DNA of 20,105 bases from Chitinophagaceae bacterium (GCA_003167015.1 PMUF01000292.1:988-21092), one strand, 5' to 3'; positions 1-8,133 are shown, numbered from the stretch's first letter. Program-made: numbers and translations. The notes: a model not told the origin generated them from the letters alone.

Positions 1-2009
1 GCGATCATCTGCGTCCCCACCAGGATATCGATCCTATGCTGCTCGAATTGCTGGATCAGCGTGTCATGGGCGGTCTTTCCTCGTACACTGTCAATGTCCA
101 TGCGGGCAATGCGGGCCTTGGGGAAGACTTCTTCCAGATGTTCCTCTATCCTCTCCGTACCGAAATTGCGCTGGACAAAACGATGGTTGCCGCAGGCGGC
201 ACAGGTTGTGACGGGCGGGTATACGGTACCGCAATAATGACAGTGCAGCTTATTGGTCAGCTTATGAAAATTCAGCGAGACATCACAGTTGCGGCATTGC
301 GGTATCCAACCGCAGACTTCGCAGACCTGGTAGGGCGAGTAACCGCGGCGATTCTGAAAAAGGATGACCTGCCGGCCGGCAGCCAGGGATTTTTCGATCT
401 CGGCGTGCAATGGAGGGCTAAGGATCGGCTTGCCATGATCACGGCTGCCGGTCAGCGGATCGTCTGATGATGGCAGTTTGTCTTCGTGCTGCGGCTCGCC
501 GGGGGAAAAAAGATCGCGCGGGGGGCCGGAGGGGACGGGCACGGCCCGGCGCTGATGAGCCGAAAAGCGGGTGCCGCCTGCACGCAACGCTTTGGTATCG
601 ATGATGGAAATCTCCGGCAGCGGCACGTTACCATAGCGCTCATTCAATTCGACCAGCCCATATTTGCCTATGGTGGCATTATAATAAGACTCCACGGAAG
701 GCGTGGCACTTCCCAACAGCACCCTAGCTCCAAAAAGTGAAGCGTAGTAAATAGCCGCGTCGCGGGCATGATAACGAGGGGCAGGCTCCTGCTGCTTATA
801 GGAAGGGTCATGCTCTTCGTCGGCGATGATAAGCCCTAACTGTGCAAAGGGCAGGAAAATGGCCGAGCGGGCTCCCAGGATAACCTTTAACTCTCCCGTT
901 CTGATCTTGTTCCAGGTCTCCAGCCGTTCGTTCTGGCTGAACTTGCTGTGATAAATGCCGACATAGCCCCCGAAATGCCGTTGCAGCCGCCGGATGATCT
1001 GTGATGTCAGCGCAATCTCCGGCAACAGGTAAAGGACCTGCTGTCCCTGCCGGATAGCGGCTTCTATCTGCCGGATATAGATCTGGGTCTTTCCGCTGGA
1101 TGTGATGCCATGCAGCAGACAGAAGGAACGCTGCCCGAAAGCTTCGTCGATACTGTCATAAGCCGCCTGTTGTGCCGGCGACAAGGTGAAATCGATGGTA
1201 ATATCCCTGGGAAGAAAGGCGGCCCGGTCGACGCTGCGGCGCTCGATACGGAGGATATGCTTGTCGACCAACCCTTTCAGCTGTTCACTGCTGGCGCCCG
1301 ATTTTTTCAGCAACTCAGGGCGGGATACTTCTCCGACAGTCTTCTGCAAATGAAGATACGCCAGCAATAATTCTAATTGTTTGGGGGCGCGTTCCCAATT
1401 GTTCAGCAGATCGGCTAGTTTATCTTCAGCAGAATATTCGGGGTTGAGGAGGACATAGTTTTCTTTCTTGGGGGTATAGGTCTCTTTCAGCGACTCCCAG
1501 ACAAAGCAGACTTTTTTTTCGATCAGCCGTTTGATCACGGGATAGACGTGCGAAGAATCCAGGATCTGCTGTACTTCCGCCAGCTTAAGCTCTTTCCGGA
1601 TCTGCAGGGCTTCGGCAACCAGGAATTCGTCATTGTCGAGGTGGGTGAAATCGTCGCCTGTCTCTTCATTAAAGACCAGGATCGTTTCGCTGCTCAGTTT
1701 GAAGTGAGCGGGCAGTGCGGCTGCCATGACCTCACCCTCGCTGCAGAGGTAATAGTCGGAAATCCATTCCCACAGCTTTTGCTGAGCGGGATGCAGGATA
1801 GGTTCTGCGTCGAGCAGGTTGCCGATAGGTTTGGGCTCGAAAGCAGCAGGTTTGTCGTTATGCAGGCGTTTGACGATGCCGGCATATTTTTTATTCCGCA
1901 GCTCAACCTCTACCCGGCAGCCTTCCTTGACCCGGGCACGCCATTGTTCAGGTATCGACCAGGTGTAATTAGTGGGTAAGGCCAGGGGTATGATGACTTC
2001 GGCATACAT
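1..2009 (-). CDS. priA: Primosomal protein N' (PriA), replication restart helicase; 3' end cut by window edge
   Basis: PriA is a 3'-5' DNA helicase that recognises stalled forks and loads the replisome for restart. The minus frame is open from ATG at 2009 to the window edge, giving 669 codons of an expected 800 or so. The start (MYAEVIIPLA) is typical of Bacteroidota PriA. Visible in order: N-terminal fork-binding domain, Walker A GITSSGKT, the DEEH box (IIADEEHDPSYKQQ), the motif LLGSATPS, a zinc region with eight cysteines arranged as CxxC pairs (CEVCGWIPQCRNC, then CHYC and CAAC), and helicase motif VGTQMIA at the edge. The C-terminal end is missing only because the window stops. Between SIIDTKALR and the strand PILSPPLHAEIEKSL there is a linker of about 45 residues, rich in Pro, Ser and Asp, longer than I expect. 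It lies 65 bp downstream of the acyltransferase gene on the same strand, so co-transcription is possible. Confidence 0.96.
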   Translation of the reverse strand, partial: MYAEVIIPLALPTNYTWSIPEQWRARVKEGCRVEVELRNKKYAGIVKRLHNDKPAAFEPKPIGNLLDAEPILHPAQQKLWEWISDYYLCSEGEVMAAALPAHFKLSSETILVFNEETGDDFTHLDNDEFLVAEALQIRKELKLAEVQQILDSSHVYPVIKRLIEKKVCFVWESLKETYTPKKENYVLLNPEYSAEDKLADLLNNWERAPKQLELLLAYLHLQKTVGEVSRPELLKKSGASSEQLKGLVDKHILRIERRSVDRAAFLPRDITIDFTLSPAQQAAYDSIDEAFGQRSFCLLHGITSSGKTQIYIRQIEAAIRQGQQVLYLLPEIALTSQIIRRLQRHFGGYVGIYHSKFSQNERLETWNKIRTGELKVILGARSAIFLPFAQLGLIIADEEHDPSYKQQEPAPRYHARDAAIYYASLFGARVLLGSATPSVESYYNATIGKYGLVELNERYGNVPLPEISIIDTKALRAGGTRFSAHQRRAVPVPSGPPRDLFSPGEPQHEDKLPSSDDPLTGSRDHGKPILSPPLHAEIEKSLAAGRQVILFQNRRGYSPYQVCEVCGWIPQCRNCDVSLNFHKLTNKLHCHYCGTVYPPVTTCAACGNHRFVQRNFGTERIEEHLEEVFPKARIARMDIDSVRGKTAHDTLIQQFEQHRIDILVGTQMI

Positions 2010-2074
2010 GGAGGTGCAAATTACGCTAAAAGATCCAGTCTCAGCCGGCGACCCGGTCAGTCAGGATCCGCCCG

Positions 2075-2857
2075 TCAGGCGACAGTCTCAGGCGCCCGTC
2101 GGATCCATGAAGCACGATAACGCACGAGTCCTTCTTCCATCAGGTCGTAAACGCGGGCTTTCAGCCAGGGGAGATCGGCTATAGTCAGCGCCTGTACACC
2201 GATTTCCGGCAGGAAGATAGCCCGGGTAGCACCCGGACGGAGGGAAAACAGTGTGGAATAATGCATCCGGTCATAGGTGTCGAGGAAAAGAATAGGTTGG
2301 ACCGGGGTCCGGGTCTCGATAGCGATACGGAAAGCGCCGTCATAGAAGTTGGCCAGGGGCTGGTGGGTCTCGTTGAAAGTTCCCTCCGGAAAAATGAAGA
2401 CGGACAGGTCACTGGCCAGCATGGATTTCAATTCGCGAACGCTGCGCGACCTGCCTGTTTCGGTGGTCCTGTCCACCAGCACGACAGCCCGGCTATAAAT
2501 ATAGCCGAAGAAGGGAAATTTTGTCATTTCAACCTTGCCCAGGATGCGGAAAGAATTGCGGCGAACAGCCTGCAGGATGAGTGGGATATCCAGGTAAGAG
2601 ATATGATTGGCGACAAAGACATACTGCCTGCGGGGATCCGGAATGGACTCGAAGATATTGGTATGACGGATGCCAACCAGCATAAGCCAGGCACTGTCCC
2701 AATAACGGCAAGCCTTGTAGATCCTGTCACCTCCTCTTTTTTCATCCTGCAGTGAAAAGACGACCACGAAAGGCAGAACGCAGAACATCCCGGCTATGAA
2801 CAGCAGGAGGGCATAGATGCAATAAAGCCACCAAACGGGTTTGATCAATTGACGCAT
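2075..2857 (-). CDS. plsC: 1-acyl-sn-glycerol-3-phosphate acyltransferase (PlsC family)
   Basis: This enzyme family transfers an acyl chain to lysophosphatidic acid at the inner membrane, making phosphatidic acid for phospholipid synthesis; a lyso-ornithine-lipid or other lysolipid acyltransferase role cannot be excluded. The 260-residue protein has a hydrophobic N-terminal segment (about residues 8-34) for membrane anchoring. It has the catalytic NHISYLD block (His85 and Asp90, the HX4D motif) and the substrate-binding FPEGT block (156-160). Length fits the family. The ATG at 2857 follows an intergenic region of 110 bp shared with the divergent mtaB; I see no convincing promoter on this strand. 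It lies directly upstream of priA in the same orientation. The C-terminal residues (RAPETVA) look unremarkable. Confidence 0.9.
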   Translation of the reverse strand: MRQLIKPVWWLYCIYALLLFIAGMFCVLPFVVVFSLQDEKRGGDRIYKACRYWDSAWLMLVGIRHTNIFESIPDPRRQYVFVANHISYLDIPLILQAVRRNSFRILGKVEMTKFPFFGYIYSRAVVLVDRTTETGRSRSVRELKSMLASDLSVFIFPEGTFNETHQPLANFYDGAFRIAIETRTPVQPILFLDTYDRMHYSTLFSLRPGATRAIFLPEIGVQALTIADLPWLKARVYDLMEEGLVRYRASWIRRAPETVA

Positions 2858-2931
2858 AGCAATCGGATTCAGGTCTTTGCAGGACTACAGACGAAAATAA
2901 GGAATAATCGGGCAGTGTAAATGGATGTTGA

Positions 2932-2960
2932 TTTGGATTAAGATTTGGGGAGTATCTTTG
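2932..2960 (+). promoter_or_regulatory. Bacteroidota-type promoter of mtaB
   Basis: TTTG at 2932-2935, a 17-base spacer, then TATCTTTG at 2953-2960. This fits the Bacteroidota sigma-70 pattern (TTTG near -33, TAnnTTTG near -7). The predicted transcript start, five to seven bases after the -7 element, falls at about 2965-2967, nearly on the first ATG of mtaB (2968). Confidence 0.7.
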
Positions 2961-2967
2961 CGGGCTG

Positions 2968-4266
2968 ATGAACGACATGTTGCATAAGACGGTAGCCTTG
3001 CATACACTGGGATGTAAGCTCAACTATTCGGAGACATCCGGTCTCGCCAGGATGCTGGAGAACGAGGGTTTCATCCGGCGGGAATTCGACGAGCCCGCCG
3101 ATGTGTATGTGATCAATACCTGCTCTGTCACGGAAAATGCCGACAAGGAATGCCGCTACCTCGTCCGGAAGATCCAGCGGCAGGCGCCCGATAGCCTCGT
3201 GGTGATCACTGGTTGCTACGCACAGCTCAAGCCCGCGGAGATCGCAGCTATCCCCGGCGTGGACCTGGTCCTGGGCGCGGCGGAGAAATTCAACCTGGCC
3301 GCCCACCTCAGGGAATTGTCCAAAGGTGATCCCACTAAAATCTGCAGCTGCGATATCTCAGCCGTTAGCGGTTTCCATGCCTCTTATTCGCTGAATGACC
3401 GGACACGGACCTTCCTGAAAGTGCAGGATGGATGTGACTATAACTGCTCCTTTTGTACGATCCCGCTGGCCAGGGGTAAAAGCCGGTCGGGTACGATTCA
3501 AAGTACGGTGGCGACGGTGAGGGATCTCGCGGCCCGCGGGGACGTAAAAGAAATTGTGCTGACAGGGGTCAACCTGGGAGATTTCGGGAAAGGGGACGCC
3601 TCCGGCGCCCACGGACTTAATGACATCCGGGAGGAGAATTTTTTCGGGCTGATGAAAGAATTGGATCTCGTCGACGGTATCGAACGGTACAGGATCTCTT
3701 CGATAGAACCCAACCTGCTGACACCGGACATGATCGAATGGGTAGCCCGTAGCCGGCGGTTCATGCCGCATTTCCATATTCCCTTGCAGAGCGGCAGCAA
3801 TACTATCCTCGGGCTGATGCGGCGCCGGTATAAACGGGAGCTCTATGCAGAGAGAGTGCGGTTGATCAGAGAGGTCATGCCACATTGCGCGATTGGGGTA
3901 GATGTCATCGTCGGTTTTCCCGGTGAGACGGCAGACCATTTCAAAGCGACAGTCGAATTCCTGCAGGAACTGGACGTCTCTTACCTCCATGTGTTTACCT
4001 ATTCGGAGCGTGATAATACCAGGGCCCTGGAGATCCGGCCGGTGGTGCCGGTGGCGGAACGTACCGAACGGAACAAAATGCTGCGGAATCTCTCGTATCT
4101 GAAAATGCAATCTTTTACCCGCCGCCATGAAGGGCAAACCCGGAAAGTATTGCTGGAAGGACATGTTACCACAGCGATGATGGAAGGATATACCGATAAT
4201 TACATCAAAGTGACCACCCCGTATCGCGAGGAGTGGGCGAATCGTATACTGGACTGGAAATTATGA
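2968..4266 (+). CDS. mtaB: tRNA (t6A37) methylthiotransferase MtaB, radical SAM
   Basis: MtaB adds a methylthio group to t6A at position 37 of ANN-decoding tRNAs using two iron-sulfur clusters and SAM. The 432-residue protein has the N-terminal MTTase domain with cluster ligands Cys16 (HTLGCKLN), Cys52 (NTCSVT) and Cys83 (TGCYAQ). The radical-SAM core has CxxxCxxC in DGCDYNCSFCTIP (Cys156, Cys160, Cys163), and a short TRAM-like C-terminus follows (about 375-432). The HTLGCKLN signature separates MtaB from MiaB and RimO. About a dozen extra residues (around 207-222) lie after the LTGVNLGDFG strand. Two nearby ATG codons (2968 and 2977) could start translation. With the promoter so close, 2968 would be almost leaderless, so 2977 is a fair alternative. 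It is divergent from plsC. Confidence 0.93.
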   Translation: MNDMLHKTVALHTLGCKLNYSETSGLARMLENEGFIRREFDEPADVYVINTCSVTENADKECRYLVRKIQRQAPDSLVVITGCYAQLKPAEIAAIPGVDLVLGAAEKFNLAAHLRELSKGDPTKICSCDISAVSGFHASYSLNDRTRTFLKVQDGCDYNCSFCTIPLARGKSRSGTIQSTVATVRDLAARGDVKEIVLTGVNLGDFGKGDASGAHGLNDIREENFFGLMKELDLVDGIERYRISSIEPNLLTPDMIEWVARSRRFMPHFHIPLQSGSNTILGLMRRRYKRELYAERVRLIREVMPHCAIGVDVIVGFPGETADHFKATVEFLQELDVSYLHVFTYSERDNTRALEIRPVVPVAERTERNKMLRNLSYLKMQSFTRRHEGQTRKVLLEGHVTTAMMEGYTDNYIKVTTPYREEWANRILDWKL

Positions 4267-4352
4267 CAATGGGGCAACTGCCGGCGATATCGGGCCGTAT
4301 GATTAAATAGAACAATGAGGCGCAAGATTTGTTATCTTTAGGAGGAGTTACT

Positions 4353-4643
4353 ATGCGAAAATTCCAGGTGACCATACAATTTGAGATGAACGATGAATTC
4401 GCGGCGCTGGTGCCGCCACATCGAATCTATATCAACCGGCTGATCGAACAAGGTATTATCGACCACTATGTCGTGACCATGGAAACGCAACGCGTTTGGA
4501 TCACGTTTTCTGCCGAGGACAAAAAGGATGTTGAAAAATATTTAGCCAAATCCCCCCTCTTCAAATACTGGACCTACGAGATCAATGAGTTGTTCATGGT
4601 AGATGGCCTGCATTACAGGCTGCCGGTGGTGCAGCTGAATTAA
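4353..4643 (+). CDS. Small dimeric alpha/beta-barrel protein, muconolactone-isomerase-like
   Basis: A 96-residue cytoplasmic protein. I chose ATG 4353 because AGGAGG at 4340-4345 lies seven bases upstream, the strongest Shine-Dalgarno site in the window; an in-frame ATG at 4329 lies upstream of that site and is unlikely. The pattern of an N-terminal strand (MRKFQVTIQF), a helix, a second strand (IIDHYVVTME), a strand VWITFSAED, a helix and a final strand YEINELF resembles the ferredoxin-like fold of muconolactone isomerase/YciI-type small barrels. No isomerase pathway genes are nearby, so catalytic function should not be assumed. The gene lies 86 bp after mtaB on the same strand and converges with tag. 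The fold assignment is moderate; the gene itself is well supported. Confidence 0.75.
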   Translation: MRKFQVTIQFEMNDEFAALVPPHRIYINRLIEQGIIDHYVVTMETQRVWITFSAEDKKDVEKYLAKSPLFKYWTYEINELFMVDGLHYRLPVVQLN

Positions 4644-4656
4644 CGCGGTTGCGTTA
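4641..4656. terminator. Short hairpin between convergent stop codons
   Basis: TAACGC, loop GGTT, GCGTTA form a perfect 6-bp stem. The first TAA is the stop of the small barrel gene. The last TTA is the stop (TAA) of tag on the other strand. It could act as a weak two-way terminator or transcript end, but no T-run follows on either side. Confidence 0.35.
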
Positions 4657-5214
4657 TCGGTTGTGTCTCGACCAGGCAGGCTTGTGCTTCAAAACCTTCT
4701 CATAAATTTTACAGCCCGGCTGGTGGGCCCCCGGAAGATAACCGGTACTCATCAGGAACTCCCCGACAATTTCCCCGCCGGTGAACCGGAAGGTCGATTT
4801 GAACAGTTTGACCCATTCTTCCTTACTCAGCGGATGATGGTGATCGAGCCATTGCCGAAATGAGCCATATTCTTTTTGGATGGCTTTTATTGTTTTGGCG
4901 TTTTCGATCGTGGCGTCGATCTTGAGTCGATTGCGGATGATGCCGGCATCGGCCAGCAGGCGATCTTTCTGGCGCTGGCCATAACGGGCCACCTTGTCGA
5001 TGTCGAAATCGTCGAAGGCCCGGAAGAAATTATCCTTTTTCTTCAGGATGGTCGTCCAGGAAAGACCGGCCTGGTTGATCTCCAGGATTAACCTGGCGAA
5101 CAAGTCATTGTCATCCTTAATAGGAAAGCCATATTCATTGTCATGATAATGGATGTGCACATTGCCCTTCTCCAGGGTCAGGACGAGGGCGCAATAACCA
5201 GTCAGTTTTTCCAT
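4654..5214 (-). CDS. tag: DNA-3-methyladenine glycosylase I (Tag)
   Basis: Tag removes 3-methyladenine from alkylated DNA, the first step of base excision repair. The 186-residue protein carries the family blocks YHDNEYGFP, the catalytic LEINQAGLSW segment (Glu45, Trp53), and AGIIRNRLKI. The zinc ligands known from E. coli Tag (two Cys, two His) have plausible counterparts: Cys8, His24, His164 and Cys168 (the last two in GAHQPGC). The N-terminal stretch between Cys8 and the HDNEYG block is a few residues longer than in E. coli. It is a single gene, convergent with the small barrel gene and divergent from the M1 peptidase gene 60 bp away. No regulatory site is evident on this strand. Confidence 0.93.
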   Translation of the reverse strand: MEKLTGYCALVLTLEKGNVHIHYHDNEYGFPIKDDNDLFARLILEINQAGLSWTTILKKKDNFFRAFDDFDIDKVARYGQRQKDRLLADAGIIRNRLKIDATIENAKTIKAIQKEYGSFRQWLDHHHPLSKEEWVKLFKSTFRFTGGEIVGEFLMSTGYLPGAHQPGCKIYEKVLKHKPAWSRHNR

Positions 5215-5244
5215 GGTGAGTGTCGATAGATGTTAAATATACTA

Positions 5245-5252
5245 TAGATTTG
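5245..5252 (+). promoter_or_regulatory. Probable -7 promoter element of the M1 peptidase gene
   Basis: TAGATTTG fits TAnnTTTG and lies 22 bases before the ATG at 5275. I find no clear TTTG -33 element at the right spacing, so this is a partial match. Confidence 0.4.
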
Positions 5253-5274
5253 CTTTCCTTTTAATTTTACCGAC

Positions 5275-7260
5275 ATGTCAAGAACCGCCTACTGCTATCT
5301 GCTGCCTGTATTCGTTGTATTATCCGTCGCCGCCTTTGGGCAGGTCAACGCCGGACTGCCGGAGCAGCTGAAAGGGCCGGGGTATAATCCTCATGCCTTG
5401 TTTGCTCCCGGATTCGATGGCGACCTCCATCTCGCCACCCGGTCGGCCAATGGCGCCCCCTCCCCTTCCTATTGGCAGAACCGTGCCGACTATACGTTGG
5501 CGGTAAAGCTCGATACGGCGACGAACGAAATGGAGGGGTCGGATATCATCCGTTATACCAACAATAGCCCCGACAGTCTGCATTCTTTATGGCTTTACCT
5601 GGAACAGCAAACTTACCGGGCCGACGCCCGCTCGAATTACTATACGACACCCGCACCCAACAGGCATACCGAAGGTTACCGGCTGGAATCGGTAAAGGTG
5701 CAGCAAGGCGACGTCACGGTGGATGCCGATTATATCATCACGGACACCCGGCTGCAGATCCGCTTGCGGCAGGCCCTGCCGGGTCGGGGGGGAAAGATCA
5801 GTATTATCATCCGCTATCACTACGTGGTGCCCGGCGATTTCGGCAACCGGACGGATTATGTGGAGACGCGCAACGGTAAGATCTACGAGATCGCCCAATG
5901 GTATCCCCGGATGTGCGTCTATGACGACAGGGGGGGCTGGAATACGCTTCCGTTCCTGGGCAGTGGTGAATTCTATTGCGAATACGGAGATTTCGATTAC
6001 CGGGTGACGGTGCCCTGGGACATGATCGTCGCCGGTTCGGGCGAACTGCAGAACCCACAGGAAGTGCTGACGGCCCGCGAGATCTCGCGATTGAATGCGG
6101 CCCGGGCCAGTGATGCCACGGTCATGATCCGGGAGGCTGCCGAAGTAGGCGCCCCTTCGAGCCGCCCTGTTCACCAGGGTACGCTGACCTGGCATTTCAA
6201 GATGTATAATACGCGGGACGTAGCCTTTGGCGCCTCACGAGCCTATGTCTGGGATGCCGCCTCCGTCAACCTGCCGGAAGGTAAAAAGTCACTGGCGATG
6301 TCAGTCTATCCCGTGGAAAGCGCCGGTGCGGACGCCTGGGGCCGGGCGACAGAATACCTGAAAGGGTCGATGGAATATTTTTCTACTCAATGGTTCACCT
6401 ACCCTTACCCGGTAGCCGTCAACGAAGCCGGTATCGCCGGTGGAATGGAATATCCGGGGATCGTGTTTGACGCGATCACGGATAAAGGCATAGAATTATT
6501 TGCGGTGACGGCCCATGAGATCGGGCACAACTGGTTTCCCATGATCGTCGGCAGTGATGAGCGTACTTATGGCTGGATGGACGAAGGATTCAACACCTTC
6601 ATCGACATCTATGCTTCCGATGTTTTCAACAAGGGAGAGTTTGCCCCTAAGCGCGATCCGGAATATGCACCCGGTGGCGGCAACCCGGCAGACGAGATCC
6701 TGCCCTTGTTGAAGGACCCGCAGGCGCCGGTGATGCTGACGCGGGCAGATGCCATCCCGGAGAAATACCGGCACCCCATAGTGTATTTCAAACCGGCCCT
6801 GGGGCTGGTGCTGCTGCGCGAGCAGATACTGGGCAAGGAACGCTTTGACTATGCCTTCCGCCGCTATATCCGCAGTTGGGCCTATCGTCATCCCGGGCCT
6901 TATGACTTTTTCCGGACCATGGACAACGAGGCCGGAGAGGATTTATCCTGGTTCTGGCGGGAGTGGTTTTTCCACAATTGGGGCCTGGACCTGGCCGTGC
7001 AAGGCGTTCAAAATACGGCCTCCGGGGCGGAGGTAACTATCGCCAACCTTGATCAGATGGCCATGCCGGCCGTACTGGAACTGGTATGGAAAGACGGGAC
7101 GAAACAGCGGGTGTCGCTGCCGGTAGAGACCTGGTTACAGGAGGGTACGTGGACACTGCATTTTCCGGCGACGCAGCCCCTGGCGGCCGTCACGATCGAT
7201 CCCGATCATGCATTGCCCGATGAGAATAGGGTAAATAATACCTGGAAATCAACCAATTAG
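5275..7260 (+). CDS. Secreted M1-family zinc metallopeptidase (aminopeptidase N-like)
   Basis: A 661-residue exported peptidase, likely removing N-terminal residues from peptides in the periplasm or outside the cell. The N-terminal signal peptide (basic start, hydrophobic residues about 6-22, likely cleavage after FGQVNA) supports export. A beta-rich N-terminal domain (about 70-330) precedes the gluzincin core. GGMEYPG (389-395) stands for the GxMEN exopeptidase motif. HEIGHNW (His414, Glu415, His418) with Glu437 (MDEGFN) gives HExxH-X18-E zinc binding. Tyr504 in VYFKPALG is the likely catalytic tyrosine. The C-terminus is a short beta domain. The second residue of the usual GAMEN motif and its final Asn are replaced (GGMEY), as in many Bacteroidota members, so strict aminopeptidase activity is an inference. 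A -7 element lies at 5245-5252. Confidence 0.93.
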   Translation: MSRTAYCYLLPVFVVLSVAAFGQVNAGLPEQLKGPGYNPHALFAPGFDGDLHLATRSANGAPSPSYWQNRADYTLAVKLDTATNEMEGSDIIRYTNNSPDSLHSLWLYLEQQTYRADARSNYYTTPAPNRHTEGYRLESVKVQQGDVTVDADYIITDTRLQIRLRQALPGRGGKISIIIRYHYVVPGDFGNRTDYVETRNGKIYEIAQWYPRMCVYDDRGGWNTLPFLGSGEFYCEYGDFDYRVTVPWDMIVAGSGELQNPQEVLTAREISRLNAARASDATVMIREAAEVGAPSSRPVHQGTLTWHFKMYNTRDVAFGASRAYVWDAASVNLPEGKKSLAMSVYPVESAGADAWGRATEYLKGSMEYFSTQWFTYPYPVAVNEAGIAGGMEYPGIVFDAITDKGIELFAVTAHEIGHNWFPMIVGSDERTYGWMDEGFNTFIDIYASDVFNKGEFAPKRDPEYAPGGGNPADEILPLLKDPQAPVMLTRADAIPEKYRHPIVYFKPALGLVLLREQILGKERFDYAFRRYIRSWAYRHPGPYDFFRTMDNEAGEDLSWFWREWFFHNWGLDLAVQGVQNTASGAEVTIANLDQMAMPAVLELVWKDGTKQRVSLPVETWLQEGTWTLHFPATQPLAAVTIDPDHALPDENRVNNTWKSTN

Positions 7261-7337
7261 CTGTTTTTTAAAATAAATACCCTCTTACGGTTATGAAACT
7301 CTTCCTTGCCTGTACTAATATATGTAAGCAGTTCTTT

Positions 7338-7352
7338 GAAAAGGCGGAAAAG
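7338..7352 (+). repeat. Left arm of 15-bp perfect inverted repeat
   Basis: GAAAAGGCGGAAAAG. Its exact reverse complement lies at 7747-7761. The two arms frame 394 bp that hold the degenerate CCTGAAAAA repeat array. I see no target-site duplication outside the arms and no transposase between them. Confidence 0.8.
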
Positions 7353-7375
7353 TAAAAATATCAGATTATCCAAAT

Positions 7376-7608
7376 CCTGAAAAATCAACTCATCCAATCC
7401 ATCCTTGAGAAAGAAGAAAACCGACAATCCAATCCTTAAAAAGATCATAGTATCCAGTCCTAAAAAACCAATCCAATACCCAAAAGACCGATCGTACCCT
7501 GAAAAACAAATCCTGAAAAACGAATCCGATCCTGAAAAATCAACCCAATCCCATCCCTGAAGAACCAATCCTGTCCTCGATTAACCAACCCCGAACACTC
7601 CTGAAAAA
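7376..7608 (+). repeat. Degenerate CCTGAAAAA / CCAATCC repeat array, non-coding
   Basis: The gene-poor stretch 7261-7805 is dominated by short degenerate direct repeats. CCTGAAAAA occurs exactly at 7376, 7498, 7512, 7531 and 7600. Near copies lie at 7403 (CCTTGAGAAA), 7434 (CCTTAAAAA), 7459 (CCTAAAAAA) and 7556 (CCTGAAGAA). CCAATCC-like words fill the spaces. The plus strand is nearly free of G, a strong strand bias unlike the flanking genes. Unit length varies, so it is neither a CRISPR nor a clean tandem array. Minus-strand open frames over it encode low-complexity Phe/Gly/Ile-rich text and look spurious. Function is unknown. Outside the array, 7261-7337 and 7609-7746 show nothing I can name. 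Confidence 0.75.
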
Positions 7609-7746
7609 CCCTTGAATCCAATCGTGCAGAACCCCGATTTAATATCGTTATGGAACCGCACTGATCGACCTCAAAAAATTGTATCAAGAATTCTTCGAAA
7701 ACCTGAATGTTAGTATATGAATCCTTGTTCGGGACACTCCACTTTG

Positions 7747-7761
7747 CTTTTCCGCCTTTTC
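7747..7761 (+). repeat. Right arm of 15-bp perfect inverted repeat
   Basis: CTTTTCCGCCTTTTC, the exact reverse complement of 7338-7352. It lies 45 bp before the small ORF at 7806. Confidence 0.8.
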
Positions 7762-7805
7762 CTCCCCTATCGGTACCAGATTGATGGCCTCCACCTACTC
7801 ATGCA

Positions 7806-8021
7806 ATGACCCAAGCAACACAAAAGCAACTCATCGACTATGTCGATCTTTGCCTTTCCAATGGACATATCCCAGTCAAAGGACCGCAGCCCGATAACGC
7901 CGAAACACGGCAGGAATGGGAGTTTATCCGACTGGCCCTTGAAGCCATCCGGTACCATGCTCTCTTTGCCCAGGTCCGGGCCATTTGCCTTTCCCAATCA
8001 AATGCCAGCCTAGAGGGCTGA
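7806..8021 (+). CDS. Small hypothetical protein (71 aa)
   Basis: I do not recognise this protein. It is 71 residues, without signal peptide or membrane segment, and mostly helical in appearance (KQLIDYVDLCL; EWEFIRLALEAIRYHALFA). It has two cysteines and a Pro-rich turn (HIPVKGPQPDN). Codon use resembles neighbouring genes, which favours a real gene over the overlapping minus frame. The ATG at 7806 is the only reasonable start, since an ATG at 7801 meets a stop at once. No Shine-Dalgarno site or promoter is evident. It sits between the repeat-framed stretch and tRNA-Val, so it could also be a remnant. Confidence 0.45.
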   Translation: MTQATQKQLIDYVDLCLSNGHIPVKGPQPDNAETRQEWEFIRLALEAIRYHALFAQVRAICLSQSNASLEG

Positions 8022-8067
8022 TTTCCAACAATTTTAGAAGATTTTTGCCTTAAAAAGCCCGAAAAAT

Positions 8068-8097
8068 TTTGTAGAAATATTATTGCACTTATCTTTG
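8068..8097 (+). promoter_or_regulatory. Promoter of tRNA-Val
   Basis: TTTG at 8068-8071, an 18-base spacer, and TATCTTTG at 8090-8097 match the Bacteroidota promoter pattern. The tRNA begins 37 bases after the -7 element, leaving a 5' leader of about 30 bases for RNase P. Confidence 0.8.
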
Positions 8098-8133
8098 CAC
8101 TCCTTTCAGCGGAAAAATTCCGTCAGAGAGAAT

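Noticed and set aside
2064..2106. Inverted repeat GGATCCG / CGGATCC around the plsC stop
   Set aside because: Arms are 7 bp with a 29-base loop and no T-run, so support as a terminator is poor.
3358..4164. 268-codon open frame on the minus strand
   Set aside because: It is antisense to mtaB and results from codon bias of the true gene.
7293..7355. 20-residue open frame overlapping the left inverted-repeat arm
   Set aside because: Too short, with no ribosome binding site or known peptide family. It could be chance.
7376..7608. CRISPR array
   Set aside because: The repeats are short, degenerate and irregularly spaced, with no constant-length spacers and no cas genes nearby.
7257..7687. Two minus-strand open frames across the repeat array
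   Set aside because: Their Phe/Gly/Ile-rich, repetitive translation simply reflects the CCTGAAAAA repeats, and there is no start context or recognisable domain.
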